A stretch of DNA of 64,000 nt from Nonomuraea rubra. Its GTDB lineage: Bacteria > Actinomycetota > Actinomycetes > Streptosporangiales > Streptosporangiaceae. Where the stretch lies: the NCBI RefSeq assembly GCF_014207985.1, contig NZ_JACHMI010000001.1, forward strand, positions 355,001 through 419,000, in the 5' to 3' direction. The translations under genes and the position numbers were made by a program. The notes below the pieces were generated by a model. That model ran no database searches. It worked only from the letters and a program-made list of their open reading frames with translations, and had not been told where the DNA came from. Of this stretch, positions 1 to 12,714 are shown in pieces; within the stretch, counting starts at the first letter, position 1; each line of letters opens with the position of its first letter.

Positions 1-1939
<1,939 letters not shown>

Positions 1940-2008
1940 CAAAGCAGACTTTCTTTTGCTCGCGTCCACTATGCAGTTCTGAGACAGCAAGCTGTGCTGT
2001 TTCGCAGG

Positions 2009-2126
2009 GTTACGGCGGTTATGGCGGGAAGGAAACACCCGGTTACATTCCGAACCCGGAAGTTAAGCTTCTCTGCGCCGATGGTACTGCACTCGGGAGG
2101 GTGTGGGAGAGTAGGTCACCGCCGGA
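2009..2126 (+). rRNA. rrf: 5S ribosomal RNA
   Basis: A molecule of about 117 nt starts GTTACGGCGG and ends CCGCCGGAC, so its two ends pair to form helix I. The internal segments CATTCCGAACCCGGAAGTTAAG and GGGAGAGTAGGTCACCGCC (given in part) are characteristic of 5S rRNA. It lies about 70 nt after the 23S gene and is followed at once by a terminator. No tRNA gene lies between the two rRNAs or behind them. End positions are good to a few bases. Confidence 0.97.
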
Positions 2127-2140
2127 CAATCTTTATGGGA

Positions 2141-2172
2141 GGGCCCCGACGCCGAGCGTCGGGGCCCTTTCT
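2141..2172 (+). terminator. rRNA operon terminator
   Basis: A perfect 10-bp stem (2141-2150 with 2158-2167, GGGCCCCGAC paired to GTCGGGGCCC) has a 7-nt loop and is followed by TTTCTG. It is a classic intrinsic terminator about 15 nt after 5S. Confidence 0.93.
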
Positions 2173-2924
2173 GCGTTGCAGGGCGGGTTTGCAGGACGGA
2201 CCTTGGCTGTGGAGCCTGGGAGTGTGATGGGTGCCCTGCTTGACCGATCAGGGGCGGCAGGTCGACAGTTCCCATGACCGCGACCCGCAGCCGGTATCCG
2301 CCGCGAACGGGATTGCTGCTTGAAAGCGACGGCCACCGCAGTTCTCGGCTTCCCGCGGCCTGTCGCTCACTGCGTTCTTCCGCTCACCACCGGTCTCGGC
2401 CTACGAGAGGGGAGCGGGACCGGTGGCATGGCTGTTGCCCGCGATCTCACCGAAGACGGACGCAGCGGTGCGCTGCGAAGCCGTCCAGCTGGCTCATGGC
2501 GTTCAGTAGCTTCCTCTCCGCGGAGCTGAGGAGTACTGGCTGGGTCTTGGCAGCGCACTCGATGGTCCCGCTGTGCCGCCAGCGCCTGGAGGTGGGGCTG
2601 TGCTGCGCCGCCAGCGCTTGGGGCCGGGGGTCTGCTGGCCGACGGCGCTCTGGGCTCTGTTGTGCCCCCAGCTTCGCTACAGGCGGGGGATGTCGGCCGT
2701 GGGGCAGTGTTGCGGGATGACCGACCGCGGCTAGCGCTACCTCTACCTGACCTTCCCAAGTTCCGCTCTGGTCCTCAACCCGCACCCGATCTCCGGGGCT
2801 GCTTGGTGGCAGGAGTAAACCGCTACTTCAGCAGTGGATGGGGCGAGTACGGTGTGGCTGTGGCCGGTGATCGCGTGCAGCGGCGGCTCACGGAGACAGA
2901 CGCGCGGACGCGAAGGAGCGAATG
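2173..2924. other. Intergenic region after the rRNA operon, no gene recognised
   Basis: About 750 bp lie between the rRNA terminator and the next gene. Open frames of up to 148 codons exist on both strands, but their translations are rich in Arg, Ser, Pro and Cys with no family resemblance. They carry no good ribosome binding sites and overlap one another on both strands. Short imperfect duplications such as CCGCCAGCGC occur near 2577-2615. It may be decayed coding DNA; I see nothing functional. Confidence 0.5.
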
Positions 2925-3287
2925 ATGCCACGCGCTGTACTGCGAGGGGTGACTCTGGACTGTGCCGACCCGCCGACGCTGGCGGACTTCTACGGCGCAC
3001 TGACCGGGATGCGGGTCCTCTTCAGCACGGACGAGTTCGTCGCTCTGACGGACGACACCGGCTGTGATCTTGGATTCCAGAGGGTTGACGGATACCGGGC
3101 TCCGCAGTGGCCGGGTCAGGACGTGCCACAACAGTTGCACCTGGATTTCCGCGCTGACGACCTCGATGCGATGGAAGAGCTGGCCCTGGAGCTCGGCGCG
3201 ACCAAACCGGACCATCAGCCCGGCGACGGACGCTGGCGGGTACTCCTGGACCCGGCCGGCCACCCCTTCTGCCTGACGTCTTCCTGA
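2925..3287 (+). CDS. VOC-family (glyoxalase-like) protein
   Basis: This 120-residue protein has one vicinal-oxygen-chelate module: an N-terminal LDCADPPTLADFY segment, a central HLDFRADDLDAM strand-helix unit and a C-terminal LLDPAGHPFCL strand. Together they match the actinobacterial glyoxalase-like subfamily. VOC proteins act as metal-dependent lyases, dioxygenases or antibiotic-binding resistance proteins; the substrate here cannot be told. It is a cytoplasmic single-domain protein, so a dimer is expected. Two ATG codons lie side by side (2922 and 2925). The second has the better spacing (6 nt) to AAGGAG at 2913-2918. The gene stands alone between unassigned DNA and a gene on the other strand. 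Confidence 0.85.
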   Translation: MPRAVLRGVTLDCADPPTLADFYGALTGMRVLFSTDEFVALTDDTGCDLGFQRVDGYRAPQWPGQDVPQQLHLDFRADDLDAMEELALELGATKPDHQPGDGRWRVLLDPAGHPFCLTSS

Positions 3288-3470
3288 CGTCACCGGCGTT
3301 GACAGGAATCCGCCGTCAGACGCCGCAGCGCTCAGGCTTGGGCGAGCGGTTCATCAGCTGCTGTCCGCCTCGGAGCGGGCATGGCGTCAGATGTGCTGGT
3401 CACAGCCACTCGTTGATGGCCGCTACCAGTACGGGTGCCTCACAAGCAAGATCCACTTTTGACACAGGCC
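3288..3470. other. Short intergenic gap between convergent genes
   Basis: Nothing firm is seen in these 183 bp. Read on the minus strand, one frame ends with a peptide ending in AAINEWL and a stop, which vaguely recalls the C-terminus of some transposases, but it has no upstream continuation. No clear terminator hairpin is visible. Confidence 0.3.
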
Positions 3471-4238
3471 TCAGCTGATGTGCAGGGTGCCCGACATCAT
3501 CGTGACGGCCCGGCCCGCGAGGTGGACGCGGTCGCCGGCGTGCGTCACGTGGACGAGGCCGCCCCGGGCGGAGAGCTGAGCGCCCACCAACGATGGACGG
3601 CCGAAGCGGGCCGACCAGTACGGGGCCAGGGCGCAGTGCGCCGAGCCCGTCACCGGGTCCTCGGGCACGCCCACCCTGGGGGCGAAGAAGCGGGAGACGA
3701 AGTCGGTTTCGGTGCCGGGTGCTGTGACGATGATTCCTCTTGCGTCAACTGTGTTTAGCGCGGTGATGTCTGGGGTAAGGCCGCTTACCGTTTCCTCTGA
3801 CTCGAGCTCCACCAGCAGGTCGAGCTGGCTTTTGCCGACCCGCACCGGGGTGGCGCCGAGGGCTTTCTCCAGGCCGGGAGGAGCCTCTGCGGGGGACACC
3901 TCCTTGGCGGGAAAATCCATTGTGATCATGCCGTCCGGACGTCGATTCACGGTGAGCGTCCCGCTGGCCGTGTTGAATTCGAGCTGCCCGTCCGCCGCAC
4001 CCGTCGAATAGAGGATGTGCGCCGTGGCGAGCGTGGCATGACCACAGAGTGTGACCTCCACCGCCGGCGTGAACCAGCGGAGCGAATCCCCGAGCAGGAA
4101 GGCGGTCTCGGAGAGGTTCATCTCGGTCGCTACGCTCTGCATCCAGTGCTCTGTAACCGGAGTGTCCAACAGGCAGACAGCCGCGGGATTACCCTGGAAA
4201 GCTGTGTCAGTGAAGGCGTCGACCGTGAAGAGGCGCAT
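3471..4238 (-). CDS. PhzF-family isomerase/epimerase
   Basis: This 255-residue protein has the PhzF signature. The N-terminus MRLFTVDAFTDTAFQGNPAAV is typical (quoted to 20). The catalytic glutamate lies in MNLSETAF (Glu44), and the second half carries EDPVTGSAHCALAPYW. Family members use a diaminopimelate-epimerase fold and general acid/base chemistry to isomerise small acids. PhzF itself acts in phenazine synthesis, but no phenazine genes are present, so the substrate is unknown. The start is the ATG at 4236-4238 because homology begins there; upstream in-frame codons are not conserved. There is no Shine-Dalgarno sequence, and a promoter 7 nt upstream suggests a leaderless mRNA. Confidence 0.9.
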   Translation of the reverse strand: MRLFTVDAFTDTAFQGNPAAVCLLDTPVTEHWMQSVATEMNLSETAFLLGDSLRWFTPAVEVTLCGHATLATAHILYSTGAADGQLEFNTASGTLTVNRRPDGMITMDFPAKEVSPAEAPPGLEKALGATPVRVGKSQLDLLVELESEETVSGLTPDITALNTVDARGIIVTAPGTETDFVSRFFAPRVGVPEDPVTGSAHCALAPYWSARFGRPSLVGAQLSARGGLVHVTHAGDRVHLAGRAVTMMSGTLHIS

Positions 4239-4247
4239 GTGGCTGAT

Positions 4248-4277
4248 GGTATACGGGGGTCGGATATCCAGCTGCAA
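4248..4277 (-). promoter_or_regulatory. Candidate promoter of the phzF-like gene (leaderless)
   Basis: On the minus strand, TTGCAG (4277-4272) and TATACC (4253-4248) are separated by 18 bp. The -10 box ends 9 nt before the ATG, so transcription would start at or next to the start codon. That agrees with the absence of a ribosome binding site. Confidence 0.55.
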
Positions 4278-4406
4278 GCAGGCTGCAAGCCGTACAAAAT
4301 GGAATTAGGGCTGGGCGTGTCGCGTGGCGAATGCGGAATCGTCGGTTACCGTCCAATGTGTAGGGACGTGCCGATTACGGTGAGTTCCTGAGGAAAGGAC
4401 AAGCCG

Positions 4407-4790
4407 ATGGGGGCAGTGCGCAAGGTGGTGAGCTACCTTGGCCTGAGCGGGGTCGATCACTACGACGAGGGCTATGACGACGACGAGCAGTACGAGGACG
4501 AGTACGTCCCCGCCACGGAGCGGGCCGCCAGGCGGTGGCGTGCGAACGTGGACTCCTCGCGCATCGTTATGGTTCAGCCGCTCAAGTACAACGACGCACC
4601 GTTGATCGGCCAGCACTTCCGAGAAGGTCAGACGGTGATCATGGACGTTACGGGCATGTCGATGCCTGAGGCGACGCGGATGGTGGACTTCGCCGCCGGG
4701 CTGGCCTTCGGTTGTGAGGGGCGGATCGAGCGGATCGCCGAGCGCGTGTTCCTCCTTGCCCCGGCTCACGTGGAGATCGAGACCACCTGA
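4407..4790 (+). CDS. SepF-like cell division protein
   Basis: This 127-residue protein has SepF architecture: a short N-terminal helix that can bind membrane (MGAVRKVVSYLGL), an acidic linker rich in Asp, Glu and Tyr (about residues 18-40), and a C-terminal SepF domain beginning RIVMVQPLKYNDAPLIG and ending in the EGRIERIAERVFLLAP strand. SepF polymerises and tethers FtsZ to the membrane. In actinomycetes the main sepF lies beside ftsZ, whereas this copy lies among unrelated genes. It is therefore better viewed as a SepF-like paralogue, comparable to the Streptomyces SflA/SflB type (inference). AGGAAAGGA at 4391-4399 is the ribosome binding site. A strong terminator follows. Confidence 0.85.
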   Translation: MGAVRKVVSYLGLSGVDHYDEGYDDDEQYEDEYVPATERAARRWRANVDSSRIVMVQPLKYNDAPLIGQHFREGQTVIMDVTGMSMPEATRMVDFAAGLAFGCEGRIERIAERVFLLAPAHVEIETT

Positions 4791-4811
4791 GCGCGTAGAG
4801 ACGAGCTGAGC

Positions 4812-4850
4812 ACGAGGAACCTGCCCGGCCCGGGCGGGTTCCTCGTCGTT
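4812..4850 (+). terminator. Terminator after the sepF-like gene
   Basis: A 16-bp stem with one G-U pair (4812-4827 with 4831-4846) and a tight GCC loop is followed by CGTTTGT. It is the end of the single-gene transcript. Confidence 0.85.
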
Positions 4851-5142
4851 TGTGCCGCCTTGTGCTTCAGGACGGGCTGTCGTTCTGGCCCTCTGGTGCG
4901 GGGCTGGGGAGACGGGCGCGTTCAGACGTGCTGTGCCGGCCCGTCGCCCGGCGCGTCCAGTGTGGATGGTCTGTCGCGCCAAGTCGCAGTCACGCCCTTG
5001 CAGCGCCGCGCCCCGCCTGCGGTGCGGCGGGCAGCGCGTGCGCGCACGGGTCAGGCTGTCGCGCGGGCAGCGCGTACGCACGGGTCAGGCTGTCGTGCGG
5101 GCAGCACGTGCGGGCAGGCCAGCCGGACGGGGTGCAGCGGGG
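4851..5142. other. GC-rich gap between convergent genes
   Basis: About 290 bp separate the terminator from the stop of the next gene on the minus strand. Apart from the short tandem repeat at 5028-5115, nothing is recognised. Long open frames on the plus strand here are antisense shadows that run on into the next gene. Confidence 0.4.
5028..5115. repeat. Short GC-rich tandem repeat
   Basis: Two full units of 36 and 34 bp (5028-5063 and 5064-5097) and a partial third (from 5098) begin CGGGCAGCRCGT. The full units share ACGGGTCAGGCTGTCG. They lie just beyond the 3' end of the minus-strand gene. Confidence 0.75.
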
Positions 5143-6492
5143 TCAGTGGGCGGCGCGGGGGCCGCGGCGGATGAGGCGGGTCAGTTCGGCCGCGTCCTCG
5201 GCCGCCTGCGTCGCCCGCGTCTCCGCCTCCCGCGCGTACGCGTGCAGCGCCCAGACCGCCCCCTCCGCCAGCTCCTTCAGCTCGTTCACCTGCCCGGTGA
5301 CGTACCGGACGTCGGCCTCGACGAGCTTGCGGCGCTGCCAGAGCTGCCAGCCGGCGAGGCCGATCATGGCGACCGCGGCGGCGGCGAGCATGCGGGTGCC
5401 GAGGGCGGCGGCGACGAGGCAGGCGACGCCGGCGACGACGAGCACGAGGGCGGCCCACGGGCGGCCGCGCGGGATCATGCCCTCCGTGAGGATCGATTCC
5501 TCGGCGGCGGCGAGCGAGGCCTGGTCGGGGCCCTCGGGGCGCAGGTGGATGCGGTGGCCGAGCAGCGGGACCGTGAGCGTGGCGGGGGGTTCGAGGCGGC
5601 TGTCGGCCTCGAGTTCCTCGGCCACCCCGCGCAGGATCGGCGCGGCCACGTGCAGGGCGATCGCGGCCAGGTGCGGGTCGGCGCCGGGGCGCAGGTCGTC
5701 GAGCAGGTACGTGCTGAGCGAGGCCATCGGCCCAGCAGGACCGCCCTGGCCGATCAGGGTACGCAGGACGGCGAGCGGCTCGTCCTCGGCCCAGGCGGCG
5801 GCCGGGGTGGCGGGGCTGTTGTCGAGCGGGGCGGAGTCGTGCTCGGACTGCCGCGCCGAGGTGATCTCCGCGCACCGCCCGCGCAGCCTGGCCAGCCGGG
5901 CGGCCGCCACGGCGGGCCTGGCCAGCTCGGGGATCTCGGCCATCTCCGGGAAGTCGGCCAGGGACGGCGGCACGACGACCGAGGGCTCGCCGGGCACGAG
6001 GGCCTGCACCCACTGCTGCGGATCGGCGTGCTCCTGGACGGCCAGCGCGTCGAGCTTGCGCAGCACGAAGATCTTGCCGGCGGGCCCGTACGCGCCCCTG
6101 GCGGCGGCCAGCCAGAGTGAGCGCTGGCCGTGGGAGACGGGGCGGTCGAGCGACAGCTCGCCGAACGCGGTGCCCAGCCAGGAGGCGTGGATGCGGCTGC
6201 CCTGCCCGGACACCGCCAGCGCCAGGCAGAGGAAGAGCGCGGTCTGCTGCTGGTCGCGGCCGGCGGCCCGGCTCAGCGGCTCCAGCGGGTCGTCGCCGGC
6301 CAGGATGGCGACCAGCGCTTCGAGGGCCGGGGGCAACCAGTAGCCCGGTACGTCGCGATAGCTCGGGGCGGCCGGAGGCGCGGTGCCCTTGGCGGCGAGG
6401 TGCGCCAGCAGCGCCTCGGCGTAGCGATGCAATTCGGTCGCTGCTGGGGGGCTCGCAGTCAGGTCCGTGCTCAAGGCAGAGAACTCCCCCAT
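5143..6492 (-). CDS. Hypothetical membrane protein, 449 residues
   Basis: I do not recognise this family. The protein has a long, mostly helical, Ala/Leu-rich cytoplasmic N-terminal part (about residues 1-340). Two closely spaced hydrophobic segments follow near residues 345-385 (LVLVVAGVACLVAAALG and AAAVAMIGLAGW). The C-terminal tail of about 60 residues is rich in Ala, Glu and Arg and could form a coiled coil. No catalytic motif is seen. ATG at 6490-6492 is taken as the start, though no strong Shine-Dalgarno sequence precedes it. It reads in the same direction as argS, about 100 bp downstream of it, and may be cotranscribed. GC-rich third codon positions support it as a true gene. Confidence 0.75.
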   Translation of the reverse strand: MGEFSALSTDLTASPPAATELHRYAEALLAHLAAKGTAPPAAPSYRDVPGYWLPPALEALVAILAGDDPLEPLSRAAGRDQQQTALFLCLALAVSGQGSRIHASWLGTAFGELSLDRPVSHGQRSLWLAAARGAYGPAGKIFVLRKLDALAVQEHADPQQWVQALVPGEPSVVVPPSLADFPEMAEIPELARPAVAAARLARLRGRCAEITSARQSEHDSAPLDNSPATPAAAWAEDEPLAVLRTLIGQGGPAGPMASLSTYLLDDLRPGADPHLAAIALHVAAPILRGVAEELEADSRLEPPATLTVPLLGHRIHLRPEGPDQASLAAAEESILTEGMIPRGRPWAALVLVVAGVACLVAAALGTRMLAAAAVAMIGLAGWQLWQRRKLVEADVRYVTGQVNELKELAEGAVWALHAYAREAETRATQAAEDAAELTRLIRRGPRAAH

Positions 6493-6594
6493 TTCGGCCT
6501 CAGTTCATGACCGCGTAAAGCCTAGCCGTAAGGGCGCGCCAACCCGGTGGAGGCGCGCCCACGACGGAACGGGAGACTTTGAGCCAACTGCCTG

Positions 6595-8318
<1,724 letters not shown>

Positions 8319-8322
<4 letters not shown>

Positions 8323-10712
8323 GGTCTAAGGGTACCGGCGAGCTTGACCGCGACGCTTATCATTAGCGCCGCCATGATCGAGATGCCGACGGCGGTCAGA
8401 TCGTTGCTGAGATCGCCGGGTTCGAGGGCGAAGAACTCCCTGACGAACGGCACCGCCATGCCGGCCGCGAACAGCACCGGCATGGCCCCCACCAGCACCA
8501 CCCGCCACCAGTTGAGCGGCCTGGCGATGAGCACCAGCACCCACCAGGTGGTGAGGAACAGGGTGATCACGGCGGCCGTCTGGTCTTCGAGGAGGGTGGA
8601 GGTGCCGCTGTGCGCGGCCCAGAACGACACCAGCACCGCCGCCGCGCACAACACCCCCGCCGGTACGGCGAAGCGCAGCACCCGCGGCACGAAGCCGGGC
8701 TCGGAGCGCTCCAGCGTGGGCGCCAGGGCCAGGAAGAACGCCGGGATGCCGATGACCAGCGCGTTCGTCAGGGTCGAGTGGCGCGGCGCGAACGGGAACT
8801 CCATCCCGGCGAGCCCGACCATCAGCGACAGCACGATCGCGTAGAACGTCTTGGTGAGGAACAGGTTGGAGACCCGTTCGATGTTGGCCAGCACCCGCCG
8901 GCCCTCGCCCACGACGTACGGCAGCGTGGCGAACTTGTTGTCGAGCAGCACCACCTGGGCGACCGCCTTCGTGGCGGGGCTGCCGGCGCCCATCGCGATG
9001 CCGAGGTCGGCGTCCTTCAGCGCGAGCACGTCGTTGACGCCGTCGCCGGTCATGGCCACGGTGTGGCCGCGGGCCTGGAGCGCGGTCACGAACTCGCGCT
9101 TCTGCCGCGGGCTGACCCGGCCGAAGACGGTGTGGGTGTCGAGCAGCTCGCCGAGCCTGGCCGGGTCGTCGTGCGGGAGGGTACGCGCGTCGACCGACCG
9201 CTCGCCGCCGGGGATGCCGAGCCCGGTGGCGATGGCGGAGACCGCCAGCGGGTTGTCACCGGAGATGATCTTCACGGTGACGCCCTGCTCGGCGAAGTAC
9301 CCGAGGGTCTCGCGGGCGTCGGGCCTGATGCGCTGCTTGAGCGTGACGAGCGCGACGGGCTCCACCTCCGCCTCGCCGCGCTCGGTGCCGGCCAGGGAGC
9401 CGGTACGGCACAGCGCCAGCACGCGCGTGCCGGTGGCGGCCAGCTCGGTGGCCCTGTCGAGGCAGGCGCCGCCCCGCAGCAGCACGTCGGGCGCGCCCAG
9501 CACCCAGGCGCCGTGCTCGCCGAAGTCGGCCCCGCTCCACTTGCGCGCCGAGGAGAACGGCACGGCCGAGCGGGCGGTCCACCCGACGGGGGCGGCGGGG
9601 TAGCGGGCCCTGATGGCCTCGGCGGTGGCGTTCGGATGGTCGTCGAGGTTGGCGAGCGCGGCCAGGGCCTCGCCGGCGGGTAGCGGGAACGCCGGCACCG
9701 ATGTGCCGCCGGCGGGTTGCGGGCTCGCCGGCACCGGGGTGGCGCCGGCGAGCCGGTGGTCGTCGCCGCTGACGGGCAGCACCTCGTCGAGGTCCATCCC
9801 GCCCGCGGTGAGCGTGCCCGTCTTGTCCAGGCAGAGCACGTCCACCCTGGCCAGGCCCTCGATCGCGGGCAGCTCCTGGACCAGGCACTGGCGCCGGCCC
9901 AGGCGTACGACGCCGACGGCGAACGCGATGGAGGTCATCAGCACCAGGCCCTCGGGGATCATGGTGACGATGCCCGCGACCGCGCCGGTGACGGCGGTGC
10001 GCAGGTCGGCGGAGTTGTGCAGCTGGCTGTAGATGAGCAGGGCGCCGATCGGGATGACCAGCCAGGTGATGTACTTGATGAAGTTCGCCACGCCCGCGCG
10101 CAGCTCGGAGTGGGCCAGGTGGAACTTGCTGGCCTCCTCGGCCAGCTTGGCCGCGTACGCGTCGGTGCCGACCCGCGTGGCCACGAACGCGCCGGAGCCG
10201 GCCACCGCGAAGCTGCCCGACAGCACCTGGTCGCCGGGCTGCTTGTGCACGGGGTCGGCCTCGCCGGTGAGCAGCGACTCGTCGATCTCCAGGCCGTCGG
10301 AGCGGGCGATCTCGCCGTCCACGAGGAGGCGGTCGCCGGGGCCGAGCAGGATCAGATCGCCGAGGACCACGTCACGGGGGTGGATCTCGCGTTCCTCGCC
10401 GTCGCGGCGCACGCGTACGGGAGCCTCGTTGACCACCGCCAGGCGGTCGAGCGTGCGCTTGGCCCGCAGCTCCTGGATGATGCCGATCAGCGCGTTGGCC
10501 ACGATGACCAGCCCGAACAGGCCGTCCTGCCACTCGCCGAAGATGAGGATCAGGGCCCAGAGCACGCCGATGACGAGGTTGAACAGGGTGAACACGTTCG
10601 CCCTGAGGATCGCGCTCAGGGAGCGGCTGGATCGGCGCGGGATGTGGTTCGCCTTCGCGCTCGCCACCTGCTCAGAGGTGAGCCCATGTGCCACCGAGAT
10701 GAGCCCGTCCAC
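8319..10712 (-). CDS. CtpE-like P-type cation ATPase
   Basis: This 797-residue membrane pump has all P-type ATPase elements: the actuator-domain loop LTGE (residues 148-151), the transmembrane PEGL motif (IPEGL, 252-256), the phosphorylation motif DKTGTLT (296-302) and the hinge TGDGVND. Several C-terminal membrane segments follow. The length and PEGL context match the actinobacterial CtpE group, whose mycobacterial member moves calcium; a calcium or similar divalent substrate is inferred. There are no N-terminal heavy-metal CxxC domains. The start is GTG at 10710-10712. Its stop overlaps the argS start by 4 nt, which is an odd partnership. Confidence 0.9.
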
Positions 10713-10774
10713 ATTGGCCCCCGTTTCTGTGGATCGGTCTCACACCCTAAGGGCTCACACCGGCTACAGGGGGC

Positions 10775-11824
10775 TCACTCCAGGCGATCTCCACCGTGGC
10801 TCGACCACCACAGCCTGTGGGAGCGGCTGGTGGCGGCCATGCGCTCGCCGATCGCGTTCACCACGCCGGCGGCCGACAGGTCCGCGGCGAGCCGGCACGC
10901 CGCGCTGATGCCCTGGGCCCTGGAGGCGCCGTGGGCGATGACGACCGTGCCGTTCAGGCCGAGCAGCACGGCGCCGCCGTGGGCCTCGGCGTCGAGGCGG
11001 CGGTGCAGCTCGCGCAGGCGCGAGCGCTGCATGGCGGCGCCCAGCCGGGCCAGCCTGCTCTCGCTGATGGCCTGCCTGAGCTCGGCGAACGCGTAGCGGA
11101 CCGCGCCCTCCATGGTCTTCAGCGCCACGTTGCCGGTGAACCCGTCGGTGGTGATGACGTCCACCTTGCCGGTCAGCAGGTCGTGGCCCTCGACGTTGCC
11201 GGCGAAGGTGATGCCGGGGGAGCCCTGCAGCAGCTCGTGCGCGCGCCTGACCAGCTTGTCGCCCTTCTCGGCCTCGCTGCCGATCGTGAGCAGGCCGACC
11301 TTGGGGTCCTCGATGCCGTGGGCGAGCTCGGCGTAGGTGGCTCCGAGGTGCGCGAACTGCACCAGCATCTCCGGCTTGACCTCGGCGTTCGCGCCCGCGT
11401 CGAGGAGCACGGCCGGGGCGGGCAGCGTGGGCAGGTCGACGGCGATGGCGGGCCTGAGCACGCCCTGCTGGCCCTTGAGCCGTAGCCTGCCGGTGGTCAC
11501 GATGCCCGCCGTCGATCCCGCGGACACGACCGCGCAGGCGTCGCCGCGGCGTACGAGGTGGCAGGCGATCGCGATGCTGGAGCGGGGGCGGCGCAGGCTG
11601 GCCAGCGCGCCCTCGTCCATCTCCAGCGCCTCCTCGGCCCGGACGATCGGGATCTCCTTGGTGGCGTCGTGGTCGGCCAGCGCCTCGTAGAGCACCCGCG
11701 GGGAGCCGACGAGCACGACGGGCAGGCCGCGCTCGCGCACCGCGTGCACCGCCCCCGCCACGATCTCGTGCGGCGCGTGGTCGCCGCCCATGGCGTCGAG
11801 CGCGACTGGCCTGCTCTCGGACAC
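10775..11824 (-). CDS. plsX: Phosphate acyltransferase PlsX
   Basis: This 349-residue protein converts acyl-ACP and phosphate to acyl-phosphate, the first step of bacterial phospholipid synthesis by the PlsX/PlsY route. The N-terminal VALDAMGGDHAPHEIV motif is diagnostic. SAGSTAGIV, DAGANAEVKPEMLVQFA and TTDGFTGNVALKTMEG follow in the family order. The length is normal. The enzyme is a soluble or peripheral-membrane protein. The GTG start at 11822-11824 has GAGG 6 nt upstream. It is not beside the usual fab, acp or rnc genes; it is upstream of the P-type ATPase gene in the same direction. Confidence 0.95.
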   Translation of the reverse strand: MSESRPVALDAMGGDHAPHEIVAGAVHAVRERGLPVVLVGSPRVLYEALADHDATKEIPIVRAEEALEMDEGALASLRRPRSSIAIACHLVRRGDACAVVSAGSTAGIVTTGRLRLKGQQGVLRPAIAVDLPTLPAPAVLLDAGANAEVKPEMLVQFAHLGATYAELAHGIEDPKVGLLTIGSEAEKGDKLVRRAHELLQGSPGITFAGNVEGHDLLTGKVDVITTDGFTGNVALKTMEGAVRYAFAELRQAISESRLARLGAAMQRSRLRELHRRLDAEAHGGAVLLGLNGTVVIAHGASRAQGISAACRLAADLSAAGVVNAIGERMAATSRSHRLWWSSHGGDRLE

Positions 11825-11978
11825 TGCTCACCTCGTACGGCATCGAGCCCGCCGCCACGGCTTGGCCGTCACGCGGGCTCGGATGTCCGCATCGCAGGCA
11901 AGGCAGGTGTCAGGTTAACCGGCGGGTAGGACCTCTTGGTTCCCGCCCACGGCCGTTCCAGTCCTGGTCGCCCGGCTG

Positions 11979-12536
11979 CTAGTGCAGGTTCCAGTCGTCC
12001 TTGCCCCGGGTGACGATCACCTTGGAGAACCTCGACGTCCCCAGGACCCTGATCAAGGGCCCGTCCCCCGTGGATCCCGCCGTCACGTTCCGCTTGCCGA
12101 ACAGCGAGCTGCCCTCGTCGACCACCTGTGCGTTCTCCGGCACCCGCACGATGACCTTGCTGAACATGGCGTCGGCGTGGATCGAGATCTCGCGCCCCGG
12201 CAGCACGGCGTCGGAGAGGTCGATGATGAGCGCCCCGAACCAGGCCGACAGCGCGGTGTGCCGTGAGGCGACCCATCGCCCCTTGCGCACGACCTTGCTG
12301 AATTTGGAGTGGATGACCTGCCGTTCGATGGCGGCGGGCCTTCTGGATGCGGACACCTCGGGCAGGTCCCGGGTGAGGGGGACGAGCTCGCCGACCGTCT
12401 TGGCCGTGTAGGCGACGTCGAGGCGGTCGGCGTGCTCGACGGTGGTGAGTCTTCCTGTGGCGAGTGCCTCCGACAGCACGGCGGCCACGCGGTCGCGGTC
12501 GGCGTCTGAGGCGCGCAGGTCCGGATCGTCGGTCAC
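11979..12536 (-). CDS. DUF1707-domain protein with LiaF-like C-terminus
   Basis: This 185-residue protein begins with the DUF1707 segment (LRASDADRDRVAAVLSEALATGRL, quoted in part; about residues 8-60), typical of actinobacterial envelope-stress proteins. The C-terminal part (SIHADAMFSKVIVRVPENAQVVDEGS and the repeat-like SRFSKVIVTRG, each quoted in part) forms the beta-helix seen in LiaF/YvqF cell-wall-antibiotic-response proteins. There is no clear transmembrane segment, so it is probably cytoplasmic. The start is GTG at 12534-12536. It is divergent from the radical SAM gene. The precise role is unknown. Confidence 0.85.
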   Translation of the reverse strand: MTDDPDLRASDADRDRVAAVLSEALATGRLTTVEHADRLDVAYTAKTVGELVPLTRDLPEVSASRRPAAIERQVIHSKFSKVVRKGRWVASRHTALSAWFGALIIDLSDAVLPGREISIHADAMFSKVIVRVPENAQVVDEGSSLFGKRNVTAGSTGDGPLIRVLGTSRFSKVIVTRGKDDWNLH

Positions 12537-12714
12537 GACAGGTCAGTGTACGCCTATACGCGATATGTCGCGAGTGTCCACAAACCTCAAGGAAAACTTG
12601 GAGCCCAGCGGAACCGTGAACGCAGGTGGCCGCGTCCGGGTATTAAGAACCGTAGACGCGCGACAGGGTCGTGAGGTTTACACCCGATCGAACAAAAAAG
12701 ATGGGAACGGCCTA

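Noticed and set aside
3288..3470. Transposase remnant on the minus strand
   Set aside because: Only a seven-residue tail (AAINEWL) recalls transposase ends; there are no inverted repeats or upstream continuation.
4850..6343. 497-codon plus-strand frame opposite the hypothetical membrane protein gene
   Set aside because: It is antisense to a frame with better codon composition; its translation is Arg/Ser/Ala low-complexity, typical of GC-rich shadows.
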